Shown: positions 50,081 through 60,062, numbered from the stretch's first letter. The stretch is 64,000 nucleotides of DNA from Aliivibrio sp. EL58 (GCF_900312675.1 NZ_OMPC01000008.1:188937-252936), one strand, 5' to 3'. Notes: generated from the sequence alone by a model not told the origin. Numbers and translations are program-made.

Positions 50081-50126
50081 ATATTGTCGCTTGTTTTTTA
50101 CTCAAGCTAACAAATGTGATTAAGAC

Positions 50127-51272
50127 CTATTTATCTTTCACTTTATCCAATTTAATCAGCAGAGCAAAGGCTCCCATCACAGCCATGAACCAGAAAATAT
50201 TCGCTCCCCATGCTTCATAACCCCAACCACTTAATGTCGTCATTAGTGCAATAAATGCACCTAAAGGAATCGCATTATATAAGGCTTGCAGAGGGATCAT
50301 TTTATTTTGAGGGAATCGCTGAATATATTGAATTGCCGCTAGGTGCGCCATCGCAAAAGTCACACCATGTAAAGCCTGAACGAGCACTAAAGCAAACAGT
50401 TCTGTCGTTGCTGCGGTTAACCCCCAACGGACCATGACCCCAACAGCCGCAACTTTAAATAGTGTTGATATTTTCCATCCTGCAAACAGTTTTTTACTGA
50501 AAGCAAATACCATGACCTCAGCAACAACCCCTAAACTCCATAGGTAACCAATGGTACTTTCTTGATAGCCCGACTCTTTCCAGTAGATAGAACTAAAACT
50601 GTAATACGCTGCGTGACTGCCTTGAATTAAAGAAACCAAAATAATGAATTTTAATACTGGTGCTTCTGTTAATAATGCAAGCAATGGTGGACGAGTTTGA
50701 TCTTCTTCAGAAACCGATACTGGCATTGGGTTAGGGTTTCGCATCACTAAAAACAGTGCCGCTAATATCCCAGCAATCGCGGTATACACGATCATATCGG
50801 TGCCAAAGCCTGACACTAAATAACCCACCACCGTAGAGCCGGCAATAAAACTCACCGAACCCCATAAACGAGTTCGACCATAATCTAATAAATTATTCTT
50901 CGCGTAATAGTTTGTCATCGCATCAGACAATGGAACTGCAGGACCACAGGATAAATTAAAGAGCACCGTGACAAATGCCATCCACCAGAAACTTCCCCCA
51001 TTAATTAAAAACAGACCAAGTGCAATTAACGAGGCGAAAGTAAGAATTCGTAACGCGGGAATTAAGTATTCAACCTTATGCAAACGAGGAGTTATTACCA
51101 AGTTCGCTACACAACGCGTCGCAAAACCTAAACCAATTAAGACACCGATATCTCCAGCAGATACGCCTTGGTCTTCAAACCACAGCGCCCAAAATGGTAA
51201 ATAGACACCATAGGCGAAAAAGAACCCACCAAAGTATTGAGAGATCCAAGCAAAAGGAGAAACGCGAAACAT
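50127..51272 (-). CDS. MFS permease of the HcaT (phenylpropionate) family
   Basis: A 381-aa major-facilitator protein with about twelve predicted helices. FFFAYGVYLPFWALWFEDQG, SLIQGSHAAYYSFSSIYW and LHGVTFAMAHLAAIQYIQ match the HcaT/YcaD-related subfamily. The substrate is unknown; its place in the acetate locus hints at a small organic acid. I chose ATG at 51272 (MFRVSPFAW); a TTG at 51284 adds four residues. It is divergent from the DUF294 gene, whose upstream region carries a proposed CrbR operator. Confidence 0.85.
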   Translation of the reverse strand: MFRVSPFAWISQYFGGFFFAYGVYLPFWALWFEDQGVSAGDIGVLIGLGFATRCVANLVITPRLHKVEYLIPALRILTFASLIALGLFLINGGSFWWMAFVTVLFNLSCGPAVPLSDAMTNYYAKNNLLDYGRTRLWGSVSFIAGSTVVGYLVSGFGTDMIVYTAIAGILAALFLVMRNPNPMPVSVSEEDQTRPPLLALLTEAPVLKFIILVSLIQGSHAAYYSFSSIYWKESGYQESTIGYLWSLGVVAEVMVFAFSKKLFAGWKISTLFKVAAVGVMVRWGLTAATTELFALVLVQALHGVTFAMAHLAAIQYIQRFPQNKMIPLQALYNAIPLGAFIALMTTLSGWGYEAWGANIFWFMAVMGAFALLIKLDKVKDK

Positions 51273-51413
51273 GACAATGTCCAAAGGGAATAAAAAGAGA
51301 CGCTCATTATGGCATTGTATTTGTTTATAAAAAGGGAAAACAAAAGAGAAGAAAAGTGCACCTTTTAAAATGTGACTTCGCCTTCAAATTTCACACCTTT
51401 TATGAAAACTCTA

Positions 51414-51423
51414 GACTAAAGTC
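51414..51423 (+). promoter_or_regulatory. Proposed CrbR operator 2 (DUF294 gene)
   Basis: Perfect palindrome GACTAAAGTC, 62 bp before the DUF294 ATG. CATTTCTA follows after 16 bp (51440-51447); the same 8-mer follows the acs copy after 15 bp. It could act on the divergent MFS gene as well. Confidence 0.6.
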
Positions 51424-51485
51424 GTCTTCATTCTTAGTTCATTTCTAGCGAGAATAGAAAAAATCGTCGATTAAAGGATGGAGTT

Positions 51486-53318
51486 ATGCCAACTGAACTC
51501 AATTTCTCAATAGCCCCATTCAATATTCTGACAGCTGCACAACAAGAACAATTATCTCGTCATGTCGATATCGCTTACTTCCGCTCAAATGACATTATTT
51601 TGCATCAAGGGCAATCCTCAGAAAGCTTATACATTATAATAAAAGGCGTAGTTGAAGAGCGATCTCATGACAGTGGGGAGATCTATGCTCATTATACTCA
51701 TGATGATATTTTTGATGTTCGCTCTCAATTAGATCACTGCGTAAAACACAATTATCACGCCCTTGAAGACACCTTATGTCACCTTATTCCTACTGAACTA
51801 TTTCTCTCTATTTATCATGAGAATCCAGATTTCTCCGCTTACTTCAATGGCAGTTTAGCAAAACGAAAAGCGCTTCTAGCCCAAGCAAATCAACAACAAA
51901 ATTTGGCTGAATTTATTCTCACAAAAGTTGATGATGATACGATTCACAAATCAATTACGGTAGATTGGAATACTTCATTAAAACAAGTCACTCACCTGCT
52001 TAAAGAAAATAATATTGATGCGCTTTTTGTGGCATTAAATCAGTATGACCCAAGGCATAAAGAAAGTGAAAATCCGTTACCCATCGGGATCATTACTCGT
52101 ACCGATTTATTACACGCGTTGGTACTTGGTGATCATGAACAAAATCATCCTGTCGGCCCAATAGCAACCTACCCAATCGTATATATTCAAAAACATGACT
52201 ATCTATTTAATGCCATGACTCTTATGACTCGCCACCACGTAAAAAGAGTTGCAGTGTTAGAGGAAAAAAAATTAATTGGTATGCTCGATATGACACAGGT
52301 ATTGAGTCTTTTTTCTACTCATTCTCATGTATTAGCTCTGCGTATCGCCCGCTCACAAAGCATTGAAGAGCTAGCAATAGCAGCCAATAGTCAAACCCAA
52401 CTCATTAATACTTTAATAAATAATGGCATTCGTACACGATTTATTATGGAGCTAATATCTACCGTTAATGAACAGATCATTGAAAAGGCGTTTACGTTAA
52501 CTATTCCAAAAAGCCTTCATGATCATTGCTGTTTACTGGTTATGGGATCAGAAGGACGTGGGGAACAAATTTTAAAAACCGATCAAGATAATGCCTTAAT
52601 CATTAAAAACGGATTGGAATGGCATCAAGTTGGTGAGCTGATGACACAATTTACCCAGACATTACTGCAACTTGGCTACCCTTTATGCAAAGGCAACGTA
52701 ATGGTCAGTAACCCCCACTGGGTAAAAACAGAACAGGGGTGGCAGCATTATATTCATCAAATATGCACTGAACATAATGGCGATAATATGATGAATTTAG
52801 CCATATTTTCTGATGCCCAAGCCATTGCGGGTAATCGAGCTTTACTCTCTCCATTAAAACAGAGCGTCAGTGAGAAATTAAAAGACAACGAACTTGCGTT
52901 GAGTCTTTTTACTCGACCCGCCTTGCAATTCACCGTGCCACTCACCCTGTTTGGTAACGTCAAAAATAAAAAAGAAGGCATCGATATTAAACAAGGAGGG
53001 ATTTTCCCTATTGTTCATGGCATTCGCGCCCTTTCTTTAGAGCAAGGACTAGAAAAAACCAACACCTTCCAACGTATTGAAGAATTAAGTTCACGCAGAG
53101 TATTAGAGCCATCAACCGCCGATAATTTAACTGAAGCATTGAAATTATTTTTTAAATGGCGACTTCGTCATCAACTGCAAGAAAGCCAAAATAGAGTCTC
53201 CAATTATATTCATATTGAACAACTCGATAGAACAGAAAGAGACTTACTGCGCCATAGCTTACATGTGGTAAAAAAGTTTAAAGAGTGGCTTGGTTACCAT
53301 TATCAAATAAGGGATTAA
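51486..53318 (+). CDS. CNMP-CBS-DUF294 nucleotidyltransferase-like protein
   Basis: A 610-aa multidomain cytoplasmic protein. An N-terminal cyclic-nucleotide-binding-type domain (about 8-130), two CBS motifs (about 155-280), a DUF294 nucleotidyltransferase domain with LLVMGSEGRGEQILKTDQDNALI (about 355-377), and a C-terminal DUF294_C helical domain. The GS-x10-D-x-D arrangement of the transferase fold is intact. The function is unknown. The next gene, an exonuclease, starts 3 bp after its stop; such pairs accompany actP/acs loci in many gammaproteobacteria. Confidence 0.88.
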   Translation: MPTELNFSIAPFNILTAAQQEQLSRHVDIAYFRSNDIILHQGQSSESLYIIIKGVVEERSHDSGEIYAHYTHDDIFDVRSQLDHCVKHNYHALEDTLCHLIPTELFLSIYHENPDFSAYFNGSLAKRKALLAQANQQQNLAEFILTKVDDDTIHKSITVDWNTSLKQVTHLLKENNIDALFVALNQYDPRHKESENPLPIGIITRTDLLHALVLGDHEQNHPVGPIATYPIVYIQKHDYLFNAMTLMTRHHVKRVAVLEEKKLIGMLDMTQVLSLFSTHSHVLALRIARSQSIEELAIAANSQTQLINTLINNGIRTRFIMELISTVNEQIIEKAFTLTIPKSLHDHCCLLVMGSEGRGEQILKTDQDNALIIKNGLEWHQVGELMTQFTQTLLQLGYPLCKGNVMVSNPHWVKTEQGWQHYIHQICTEHNGDNMMNLAIFSDAQAIAGNRALLSPLKQSVSEKLKDNELALSLFTRPALQFTVPLTLFGNVKNKKEGIDIKQGGIFPIVHGIRALSLEQGLEKTNTFQRIEELSSRRVLEPSTADNLTEALKLFFKWRLRHQLQESQNRVSNYIHIEQLDRTERDLLRHSLHVVKKFKEWLGYHYQIRD

Positions 53319-53321
53319 GCG

Positions 53322-53963
53322 ATGAATATTCTGCAACGATTATGGTGGCGATATAAATTACAAAATCATGCTCACCACCCTCTCTTTTCATCCTATTCTG
53401 GTGATGAGTTAGTCTCTATTGATTGTGAAACCACCAGTCTTGACCCTAATCATGCTGAATTGGTTTCGATCGCGGCCATTAAAATTAAACATAATCGAGT
53501 ATTAACCAGCCAAACAATCCATTTAAAGCTGACACCACCACAAAGTTTGAACTCTGATTCCATTAAAATTCATCAACTTAGACATCAAGATCTCATTTAT
53601 GGCCTATCAGAAAAAGAAGCGCTCAATCAGTTAATTCAATTTATTGGCAATCGACCAATCGTCGGCTATCACATCCACTATGATAAAAAGATTTTAGATC
53701 GCGCTTGCCTACGTCACTTTGCTCACCCTTTACCCAATGCACTCGTTGAAGTGTGTCATATCTATCATCATAAATTAGAGCGATTATTACCAAACGCCTA
53801 TTACGACCTCAGCATTGAAGCCATTTCTAGACATTTAGACCTACCGCAGGCCGAACGCCATGACGCATTGGAAGATGCCATTGCCGCCGCACTAATCTAT
53901 GTTCGCTTAACTCATGGGGATTTTCCTGATTTACCTAAAATAAGAAATGCACACAGTTACTGA
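53322..53963 (+). CDS. DEDDh 3'-5' exonuclease (DnaQ-like)
   Basis: A 213-aa DnaQ-type exonuclease domain. VSIDCETTSLDP holds the first Asp/Glu pair, IVGYHIHYDKKIL the second Asp, and AERHDALEDAIAAA the catalytic His and last Asp. It is not part of a larger polymerase subunit. It sits 3 bp after the DUF294 gene, so the two are almost certainly co-translated. The substrate is unknown; the pairing with a nucleotidyltransferase-like protein suggests a shared nucleotide or RNA substrate. Confidence 0.9.
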   Translation: MNILQRLWWRYKLQNHAHHPLFSSYSGDELVSIDCETTSLDPNHAELVSIAAIKIKHNRVLTSQTIHLKLTPPQSLNSDSIKIHQLRHQDLIYGLSEKEALNQLIQFIGNRPIVGYHIHYDKKILDRACLRHFAHPLPNALVEVCHIYHHKLERLLPNAYYDLSIEAISRHLDLPQAERHDALEDAIAAALIYVRLTHGDFPDLPKIRNAHSY

Positions 53964-54022
53964 TCTGCGTCTCAAAAATCAACACTCACTCCCCTAAAAA
54001 TTCAGTAAACCCTTCTTTCTCT

Positions 54023-54032
54023 GACTAAAGTC
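54023..54032 (+). promoter_or_regulatory. Proposed CrbR operator 3 (acs)
   Basis: Perfect palindrome GACTAAAGTC, 131 bp before the acs ATG. CATTTCTA lies at 54048-54055, 15 bp downstream, in the position expected for a -10 region of an activator-dependent promoter. Confidence 0.6.
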
Positions 54033-54163
54033 TAATTGTTGAAAAACCATTTCTAACCGAAAGTAATATCAACCCTACCAATAAAAAAACAGAGCCAATG
54101 ACGGTGCTGCAATGAAATCCAGTCATAAATTGGATATTTGCTGTATTCACAAGGAGAAACAAC

Positions 54164-56113
54164 ATGAGTGACATTCACGTATACCCAGTCAATCAAGACA
54201 TCGCAATCAATGCCCATGCCGATGAAGATAAATACCGTGAAATGTATCAGCAATCCGTGATTAATCCTGAAGGATTTTGGCGTGAACATGGACAAATTGT
54301 GGATTGGATGACTCCTTATACCAAAGTAAAAAACACCTCTTTCGATACTGGTCATGTAGACATTAAATGGTTTGAAGATGGCGAATTAAATGTCTCAGCA
54401 AACTGTATTGATCGCCACCTTGCTACTCGTGGTGACGACGTTGCTATTATCTGGGAAGGCGATGATCCTCAAGATGATGCCTCAATTACCTTCAATGAAC
54501 TTCATGAACAAGTATGTAAATTTTCAAATGCACTAAAAAGCCAAGGGGTACGCAAAGGCGATGTGGTTTGTATTTATATGCCAATGGTGGCAGAAGCCGC
54601 AGTCGCAATGCTTGCTTGTACCCGCATCGGTGCGGTCCATACCGTTGTTTTTGGCGGTTTCTCCCCTGAAGCACTAGCAGGACGAATTGTTGATTCCGAT
54701 GCAAAAATCGTGATCACGGCAGATGAAGGCGTTCGTGGCGGACGCACGGTTCCACTAAAAAGTAACGTGGATGATGCTTTAAATAACCCAGCAGTTACCA
54801 CGATTGAAAAAGTTGTTGTGTTCCAACGTACAGGTAATGACATTGAATGGACTGAAGGTCGTGATGTTTGGTGGCATGAAGCAACCACGATTGCTTCTTC
54901 ACATTGTGAACCTGAAGCGATGAATGCAGAAGACCCTCTATTTATTCTTTATACTTCTGGCTCAACAGGAAAACCAAAAGGTGTATTACATACCACTGGC
55001 GGCTATCTTGTTTATGCAGCAATGACCTTCAAATATATTTTTGATTACCAAGAAGGCGAAGTATTCTGGTGTACTGCCGATGTTGGTTGGATCACTGGGC
55101 ACACTTATCTGATTTATGGTCCATTAGCGAATGGGGCAAAAACCATTTTATTTGAAGGCGTACCTAACTATCCAAGCACCAACCGCATGAGTGAAGTAGT
55201 AGATAAACACAACGTAAATATTCTTTATACTGCACCTACTGCAATCAGAGCATTAATGGCTCACGGTAAAGAAGCGATAGAAGGTACATCAAGAAGCTCT
55301 CTTCGAGTGATGGGGTCGGTAGGTGAACCTATAAACCCTGAAGCATGGGAGTGGTATTACAACACTATTGGTGATGCTCGTTGTCCAATCGTTGATACGT
55401 GGTGGCAAACTGAGACCGGTGGAATATTAATATCTCCACTACCTGGTGCAACCGCATTAAAACCAGGTTCAGCAACTCGTCCATTCTTTGGCGTTCAACC
55501 TGCTCTGGTTGATAACATGGGTAACCTCATTGAAGGTGCTGCCGATGGTAATTTAGTTATTACTGATTCTTGGCCGGGGCAAATGCGCACCATCTACGGT
55601 GATCATGAGCGTTTTGAACAAACTTACTTCTCAACCTTTAAAGGTATGTATTTTACCAGCGATGGCGCTCGACGTGACGAAGATGGATATTATTGGATCA
55701 CTGGCCGTGTTGATGACGTATTAAATGTCTCAGGTCACCGAATGGGAACCGCTGAAGTTGAGTCAGCCTTAGTCGCTTTTGATAAAATAGCAGAAGCCGC
55801 GATTGTTGGCGTTCCTCATGATATTAAAGGGCAAGCCATTTATGCCTACATCACACTAAACTCTGGTGAAATACCAAGTGCAGAACTGCATAAAGAAGTA
55901 AAAGATTGGGTTAAAAAAGAAATAGGCCCTATCGCTACACCTGATTTTCTACACTGGACCGACTCATTACCAAAAACACGTTCAGGAAAAATCATGCGTC
56001 GTATTCTTCGTAAAATTGCCACTGGTGATACTTCAAATCTAGGAGATACCTCTACTCTTGCCGATCCAAGTGTGGTTGATAAACTGATTGAAGAACAAAG
56101 AAAAATTGCCTAA
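54164..56113 (+). CDS. acs: Acetyl-CoA synthetase
   Basis: A 649-aa AMP-forming enzyme that activates acetate in two steps to acetyl-CoA; the scavenging arm of the acetate switch. It has the adenylation core motif [31 protein letters not shown], and the C-terminal [11 protein letters not shown] with Lys609, the conserved acetylated catalytic lysine. ATG at 54164 follows AAGGAG. In V. fischeri, acs is linked to AinS quorum sensing and symbiotic fitness (literature knowledge, not visible here). Confidence 0.97.
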   Translation: MSDIHVYPVNQDIAINAHADEDKYREMYQQSVINPEGFWREHGQIVDWMTPYTKVKNTSFDTGHVDIKWFEDGELNVSANCIDRHLATRGDDVAIIWEGDDPQDDASITFNELHEQVCKFSNALKSQGVRKGDVVCIYMPMVAEAAVAMLACTRIGAVHTVVFGGFSPEALAGRIVDSDAKIVITADEGVRGGRTVPLKSNVDDALNNPAVTTIEKVVVFQRTGNDIEWTEGRDVWWHEATTIASSHCEPEAMNAEDPLFILYTSGSTGKPKGVLHTTGGYLVYAAMTFKYIFDYQEGEVFWCTADVGWITGHTYLIYGPLANGAKTILFEGVPNYPSTNRMSEVVDKHNVNILYTAPTAIRALMAHGKEAIEGTSRSSLRVMGSVGEPINPEAWEWYYNTIGDARCPIVDTWWQTETGGILISPLPGATALKPGSATRPFFGVQPALVDNMGNLIEGAADGNLVITDSWPGQMRTIYGDHERFEQTYFSTFKGMYFTSDGARRDEDGYYWITGRVDDVLNVSGHRMGTAEVESALVAFDKIAEAAIVGVPHDIKGQAIYAYITLNSGEIPSAELHKEVKDWVKKEIGPIATPDFLHWTDSLPKTRSGKIMRRILRKIATGDTSNLGDTSTLADPSVVDKLIEEQRKIA

Positions 56114-56169
56114 GTGAATCTATTTACCAACACCAACCTCTAGAGTAAAAACTCTGAACAAGGTATTGA

Positions 56170-56199
56170 GTCGCTATTAGCCATAATAGCGACTTTTTT
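56170..56199 (+). terminator. Terminator after acs
   Basis: GTCGCTATTA (56170-56179) pairs with TAATAGCGAC (56184-56193), followed by six T. The rest of 56114-56494 holds no gene that I can see; a TATAAT box lies at 56459-56464. Confidence 0.9.
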
Positions 56200-56494
56200 C
56201 TTGTGACTTCTAGCTCAAATTTACAGAACTGTTAGCCCTTTCCTCATTAACTTGCTAATAAACAAAATTAAAAACTGTATAATTACTCAACAAATTAGAA
56301 AGTATTTGTTAACTAACAAGTAAAATTACGGAACTTAACTGCCCTCTTTGCTTCTTATTATCACATTTGAGTCAAAATATGTTTTATTCTCTTCTCATAA
56401 AGTGAGAACTTAGAGCTGATAAGACCAGTATTTTGCTGCGATTTGCTGTGATATTGTCTATAATTGCTTTTTATGAGTATTTGTAAGCCAATAT

Positions 56495-56523
56495 TTGCAA
56501 AAACTCATTAGATCGAATATAAA
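56495..56523 (+). promoter_or_regulatory. Putative sigma-70 promoter of aroQ-accBC
   Basis: TTGCAA (56495-56500) and TATAAA (56518-56523) are separated by 17 bp, 50 bp before the aroQ ATG. An additional TATAAT at 56459-56464 may mark a second, upstream start. Confidence 0.55.
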
Positions 56524-56573
56524 AATTATGCTTTTTTTACTTCAATCGCAAGAACAAGGAATTTAGCATCACA

Positions 56574-57023
56574 ATGTCGACTCAATCACGAATTTTAGTT
56601 CTCAATGGCCCGAATCTAAACTTATTAGGTCTTCGAGAGCCTGCACATTATGGCAATCAAAATTTAGAACAAATTGTTAATTCTCTAACTATTCAAGCCA
56701 ATGCATTGAATATTGAACTTGAGCATTTACAGTCAAATCGTGAATATGAGTTGATTGAAGCAATTCATAATGCTTATCAAAACATTGATTTCATTATCAT
56801 CAACCCAGCAGCGTTTACGCATACTAGTGTCGCTTTACGCGATGCATTGCTTGGGGTTGATATTCCTTTTATTGAAGTACATTTATCAAATGTCCATGCT
56901 CGCGAACCTTTCCGCCATCACTCTTATCTTTCAGATAAAGCGGTTGGTGTGATTTGTGGTTTAGGCGCTGATGGCTACGAATTTGCTTTGAATGCAGCAG
57001 CAAAACGTCTGCGTTCAAATTAA
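56574..57023 (+). CDS. aroQ: 3-dehydroquinate dehydratase, type II
   Basis: A 149-aa shikimate-pathway enzyme that dehydrates 3-dehydroquinate. It has [17 protein letters not shown] with the catalytic Tyr and the flexible-lid Arg, the [17 protein letters not shown] segment, and [17 protein letters not shown] with the catalytic His. The length is typical of the dodecameric type II enzyme. It starts the aroQ-accB-accC block, an arrangement common in vibrios and pseudomonads; accB begins 31 bp after it. Confidence 0.95.
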   Translation: MSTQSRILVLNGPNLNLLGLREPAHYGNQNLEQIVNSLTIQANALNIELEHLQSNREYELIEAIHNAYQNIDFIIINPAAFTHTSVALRDALLGVDIPFIEVHLSNVHAREPFRHHSYLSDKAVGVICGLGADGYEFALNAAAKRLRSN

Positions 57024-57054
57024 TCACTGAATATAAAACAGAAGAGATTACACA

Positions 57055-57510
57055 ATGGATATCCGCAAAATTAAAAAACTGATTGAACTAGTTGAAGAAT
57101 CTGGCATTGCTGAACTTGAGATCTCTGAAGGTGAAGAATCAGTACGCATCAGCCGTGCTGTTGCACCAATGGCTCAATTAGCACCAATGCAAGCAGTTGC
57201 AGCTCCTGCACCTGTAGCGGCTCCAATCGCAGCACCTGCGGCAGCTCCTGTTGCTGAAGTACCAGCTGAAGTTGCTGGTCATAAAGTTTGCTCTCCAATG
57301 GTTGGTACGTTCTATGGCGCTTCAAGCCCTGACGCAAAACCATTTGTTAAAGTTGGCCAACAAGTAACTGCTGGCGATACATTATGTATCGTTGAAGCAA
57401 TGAAAATGATGAACCAAATTGAAGCAGACAAATCTGGTGTTGTTACCGCGATTCTAGTTGAAGACGGTAACCCGGTTGAGTTTGATCAACCTCTTGTTAT
57501 CATCGAATAA
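57055..57510 (+). CDS. accB: Biotin carboxyl carrier protein
   Basis: A 151-aa subunit of acetyl-CoA carboxylase that carries biotin between AccC and AccAD. It has an N-terminal helical part (about 1-40), an Ala/Pro-rich linker (about 45-78), and a C-terminal biotinyl domain with Lys117 in VEAMKMMNQ, which is modified by BirA. The thumb loop ([12 protein letters not shown]) typical of the AccB domain is present. It is 11 bp from accC, so the two are co-translated. Confidence 0.97.
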   Translation: MDIRKIKKLIELVEESGIAELEISEGEESVRISRAVAPMAQLAPMQAVAAPAPVAAPIAAPAAAPVAEVPAEVAGHKVCSPMVGTFYGASSPDAKPFVKVGQQVTAGDTLCIVEAMKMMNQIEADKSGVVTAILVEDGNPVEFDQPLVIIE

Positions 57511-57521
57511 TAGAGGTCTCT

Positions 57522-58865
57522 ATGTTAGATAAATTAGTTATCGCAAACCGTGGTGAAATTGCACTACGTATCTTGCGAGCATGTAAAGAACTTGGCATCA
57601 AAACCGTTGCTGTACACTCTACAGCTGACCGTGACTTGAAACACGTTCTACTTGCTGATGAAACGATTTGTATTGGTCCTGCTCGTGGTATCGACAGCTA
57701 CTTAAATATCCCTCGTATTATCAGTGCAGCTGAAGTTACTGGCGCTGTAGCGGTTCACCCTGGTTATGGCTTCCTGTCTGAAAATGCAGATTTCGCTGAA
57801 CAAGTTGAACGCTCTGGCTTTATCTTTGTTGGTCCAAAAGCGGAAACTATCCGCATGATGGGTGACAAAGTGTCAGCAATCACTTCAATGAAAAAAGCTG
57901 GCGTACCTTGTGTACCTGGTTCTGACGGCCCATTAGATGATGATGCCGCTAAGAACAAAGCTCACGCAAAACGTATTGGTTTCCCTGTAATCATCAAAGC
58001 CTCTGGTGGCGGCGGTGGTCGTGGTATGCGTGTTGTTCGTGCAGAAAAAGATCTTGTTGAAGCAATTGCAATGACTCGTGCAGAAGCAAAAGCATGTTTC
58101 AATAACGACATGGTTTACATGGAAAAATTCCTTGAAAACCCTCGTCACATTGAAGTTCAAATTCTTGCTGATGGCCAAGGTAATGCTATTCACCTTGGTG
58201 AGCGTGATTGTTCTATGCAACGTCGTCACCAAAAAGTGGTTGAAGAAGCTCCGGCTCCTGGTATCACTGAAGAGATGCGTAAATACATCGGTGATCGTTG
58301 TACTCGTGCGTGTATCGAAATTGGTTACCGTGGTGCAGGTACGTTTGAATTCCTATATGAAAATGGCGAATTCTACTTCATTGAGATGAATACACGTATT
58401 CAAGTTGAGCACACGATTACTGAAATGGTAACGGGTATCGACTTAGTAAAAGAGCAACTGCGTATTGCTGCTGGCCAACCATTATCTTATACCCAAGATG
58501 ATATTAAGCTACGTGGCCACTCTATTGAGTGTCGTATTAATGCTGAAGACCCAGTTAAATTCTTACCGTCTCCAGGTAAGATCACGCGATTCCATGCTCC
58601 AGGTGGTATGGGTGTTCGTTGGGAATCTCACATCTATACTGGCTATACAGTGCCACCACACTACGATTCAATGATCGGTAAGCTAATTACTTACGGTGAG
58701 AACCGTGATGTTGCTATTGCTCGTATGAAGAACGCATTAAGTGAAATGATTATTGAAGGTATTAACGTAAATACGTCTCTTCAACTATCAATCATGAACG
58801 ATGAAAACTTCCAACACGGCGGTGCTAATATTCATTATCTTGAGAAAAAATTAGGTCTTCAATAA
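57522..58865 (+). CDS. accC: Biotin carboxylase
   Basis: A 447-aa subunit of acetyl-CoA carboxylase that carboxylates biotin on AccB using ATP and bicarbonate, at the start of fatty-acid synthesis. It has the ATP-grasp domain with the Gly-rich loop [11 protein letters not shown] (about 159-169), [21 protein letters not shown] and [10 protein letters not shown] with catalytic Glu and Arg. Length equals E. coli AccC (449). It is the last gene of aroQ-accBC before a strong terminator. Confidence 0.97.
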   Translation: MLDKLVIANRGEIALRILRACKELGIKTVAVHSTADRDLKHVLLADETICIGPARGIDSYLNIPRIISAAEVTGAVAVHPGYGFLSENADFAEQVERSGFIFVGPKAETIRMMGDKVSAITSMKKAGVPCVPGSDGPLDDDAAKNKAHAKRIGFPVIIKASGGGGGRGMRVVRAEKDLVEAIAMTRAEAKACFNNDMVYMEKFLENPRHIEVQILADGQGNAIHLGERDCSMQRRHQKVVEEAPAPGITEEMRKYIGDRCTRACIEIGYRGAGTFEFLYENGEFYFIEMNTRIQVEHTITEMVTGIDLVKEQLRIAAGQPLSYTQDDIKLRGHSIECRINAEDPVKFLPSPGKITRFHAPGGMGVRWESHIYTGYTVPPHYDSMIGKLITYGENRDVAIARMKNALSEMIIEGINVNTSLQLSIMNDENFQHGGANIHYLEKKLGLQ

Positions 58866-58902
58866 GACGCTAATTTTATTCTTTTAAGTTAAAGAAATAA
58901 AT

Positions 58903-58936
58903 AAAGGCCGTGAGTGATTACACTCACGGCCTTTTT
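58903..58936 (+). terminator. Terminator after accC
   Basis: AAAGGCCGTGAGTG (58903-58916) pairs with CACTCACGGCCTTT (58921-58934) around a 4-nt loop, with five T. It lies just before prmA, whose promoter must overlap or follow it. Confidence 0.92.
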
Positions 58937-58982
58937 CTATGATAAAATTCGCCGATATTTCCAACTAAAAAAAGTGATCCCC

Positions 58983-59867
58983 ATGCCTTGGATTCAAGTA
59001 AAACTAAACGCAACCTCTGAAAATGCTGAACAAATCAGTGACATACTAATGGAAGAGACTGGTGCTCTTTCTGTAACTTTTTTAGATGCTAAAGACGTAC
59101 CTATTTTTGAGCCTCTTCCTGGAGAAACTCGTTTATGGGGCGAAACGGATATTGTTGCTCTTTATGATGCAGAAACCGACATGGATTTAGTGATTGCACA
59201 GTTAAAATCAAGCTCAGTACTTGATGATAATTTTGCTTATAAAGTAGAGCAATTAGAAGACAAAGACTGGGAACGCGAGTGGATGGACAACTTCCACCCT
59301 ATGAAATTTGGTGAGCGTTTATGGATTTGCCCAAGCTGGCGTGAAATCCCTGAGCCTGATGCTATTAACGTAATGCTTGACCCTGGTCTAGCGTTCGGTA
59401 CAGGCACACACGCAACAACCGCACTTTGCCTTGAATGGTTAGAGAGTATCGACCTAACTGGTAAAACCGTTATCGACTTTGGTTGTGGTTCTGGCATCTT
59501 AGCGATCGCGGCGATCAAACTAGGCGCAGCGAAAGTGGTTGGGATCGACATTGATCCTCAAGCGATCACCGCTTCAAAAGAGAATGCCGCTCGTAATGGC
59601 GTTGTCGACCAATTAGAATTATTCTTACCGGAAGAGCAACCAGAGAACCTTGTCGCTGACGTAGTTATTGCCAATATTCTTGCTGCTCCCCTACGTGAAC
59701 TTTCAAGCATTATCACTGCTCACGTTGCCCCTGGCGGCGCTCTAGCAATGTCTGGTGTACTTGATACTCAAGCTCTCGATGTCGCTTCATATTATTCTGA
59801 GAACTTCACTCTTGATGCGATTGCAGAGCAACAAGAATGGTGCAGAATCTCAGGAATTAAGAAGTAA
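58983..59867 (+). CDS. prmA: Ribosomal protein L11 methyltransferase
   Basis: A 294-aa enzyme that trimethylates L11 residues. The N-terminal L11-recognition domain (MPWIQVKLN) is followed by the SAM-binding Rossmann domain with [14 protein letters not shown] and the NILAAPL motif. I chose ATG at 58983 because it gives the conserved MPWIQ start; a longer frame to 58914 runs through the accC terminator. dusB-fis lies downstream in the same direction behind its own promoter, the order seen in E. coli. Confidence 0.95.
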   Translation: MPWIQVKLNATSENAEQISDILMEETGALSVTFLDAKDVPIFEPLPGETRLWGETDIVALYDAETDMDLVIAQLKSSSVLDDNFAYKVEQLEDKDWEREWMDNFHPMKFGERLWICPSWREIPEPDAINVMLDPGLAFGTGTHATTALCLEWLESIDLTGKTVIDFGCGSGILAIAAIKLGAAKVVGIDIDPQAITASKENAARNGVVDQLELFLPEEQPENLVADVVIANILAAPLRELSSIITAHVAPGGALAMSGVLDTQALDVASYYSENFTLDAIAEQQEWCRISGIKK

Positions 59868-59905
59868 CGTCGCCTCAGACCTACTCCTCCTAGAAAAAAC
59901 TTCAA

Positions 59906-59929
59906 TGCCTCAATACTAAATTTGAGGCA
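59906..59929 (+). repeat. Inverted repeat after prmA
   Basis: TGCCTCAA (59906-59913) pairs with TTGAGGCA (59922-59929). It has no T-run, so it is a weak terminator at best. Confidence 0.45.
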
Positions 59930-59998
59930 CAAAACCGTCTAATTGACTGAAATATAAACAAATTGCATAAACTATTTGTAAATGCTCAAAATTTGCTC

Positions 59999-60035
59999 TT
60001 TTCAGGCGGACAAAAAATGCGTAAAATGCGCGCCC
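59999..60035 (+). promoter_or_regulatory. dusB-fis promoter with GC-rich discriminator
   Basis: TTTTCA (59999-60004, 4 of 6) and TAAAAT (60022-60027, 5 of 6) are separated by 17 bp. GCGCGCCC follows at 60028-60035. A G+C discriminator is the hallmark of growth-rate and ppGpp-controlled promoters such as E. coli dusB-fis. Confidence 0.6.
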
Positions 60036-60062
60036 TTGCTGACACAAACGTGTGTGGATGTT

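Noticed and set aside
57149-57343. Repetitive-looking stretch in accB
   Set aside because: It encodes the Ala/Pro-rich linker that all AccB proteins have; not a separate repeat element.
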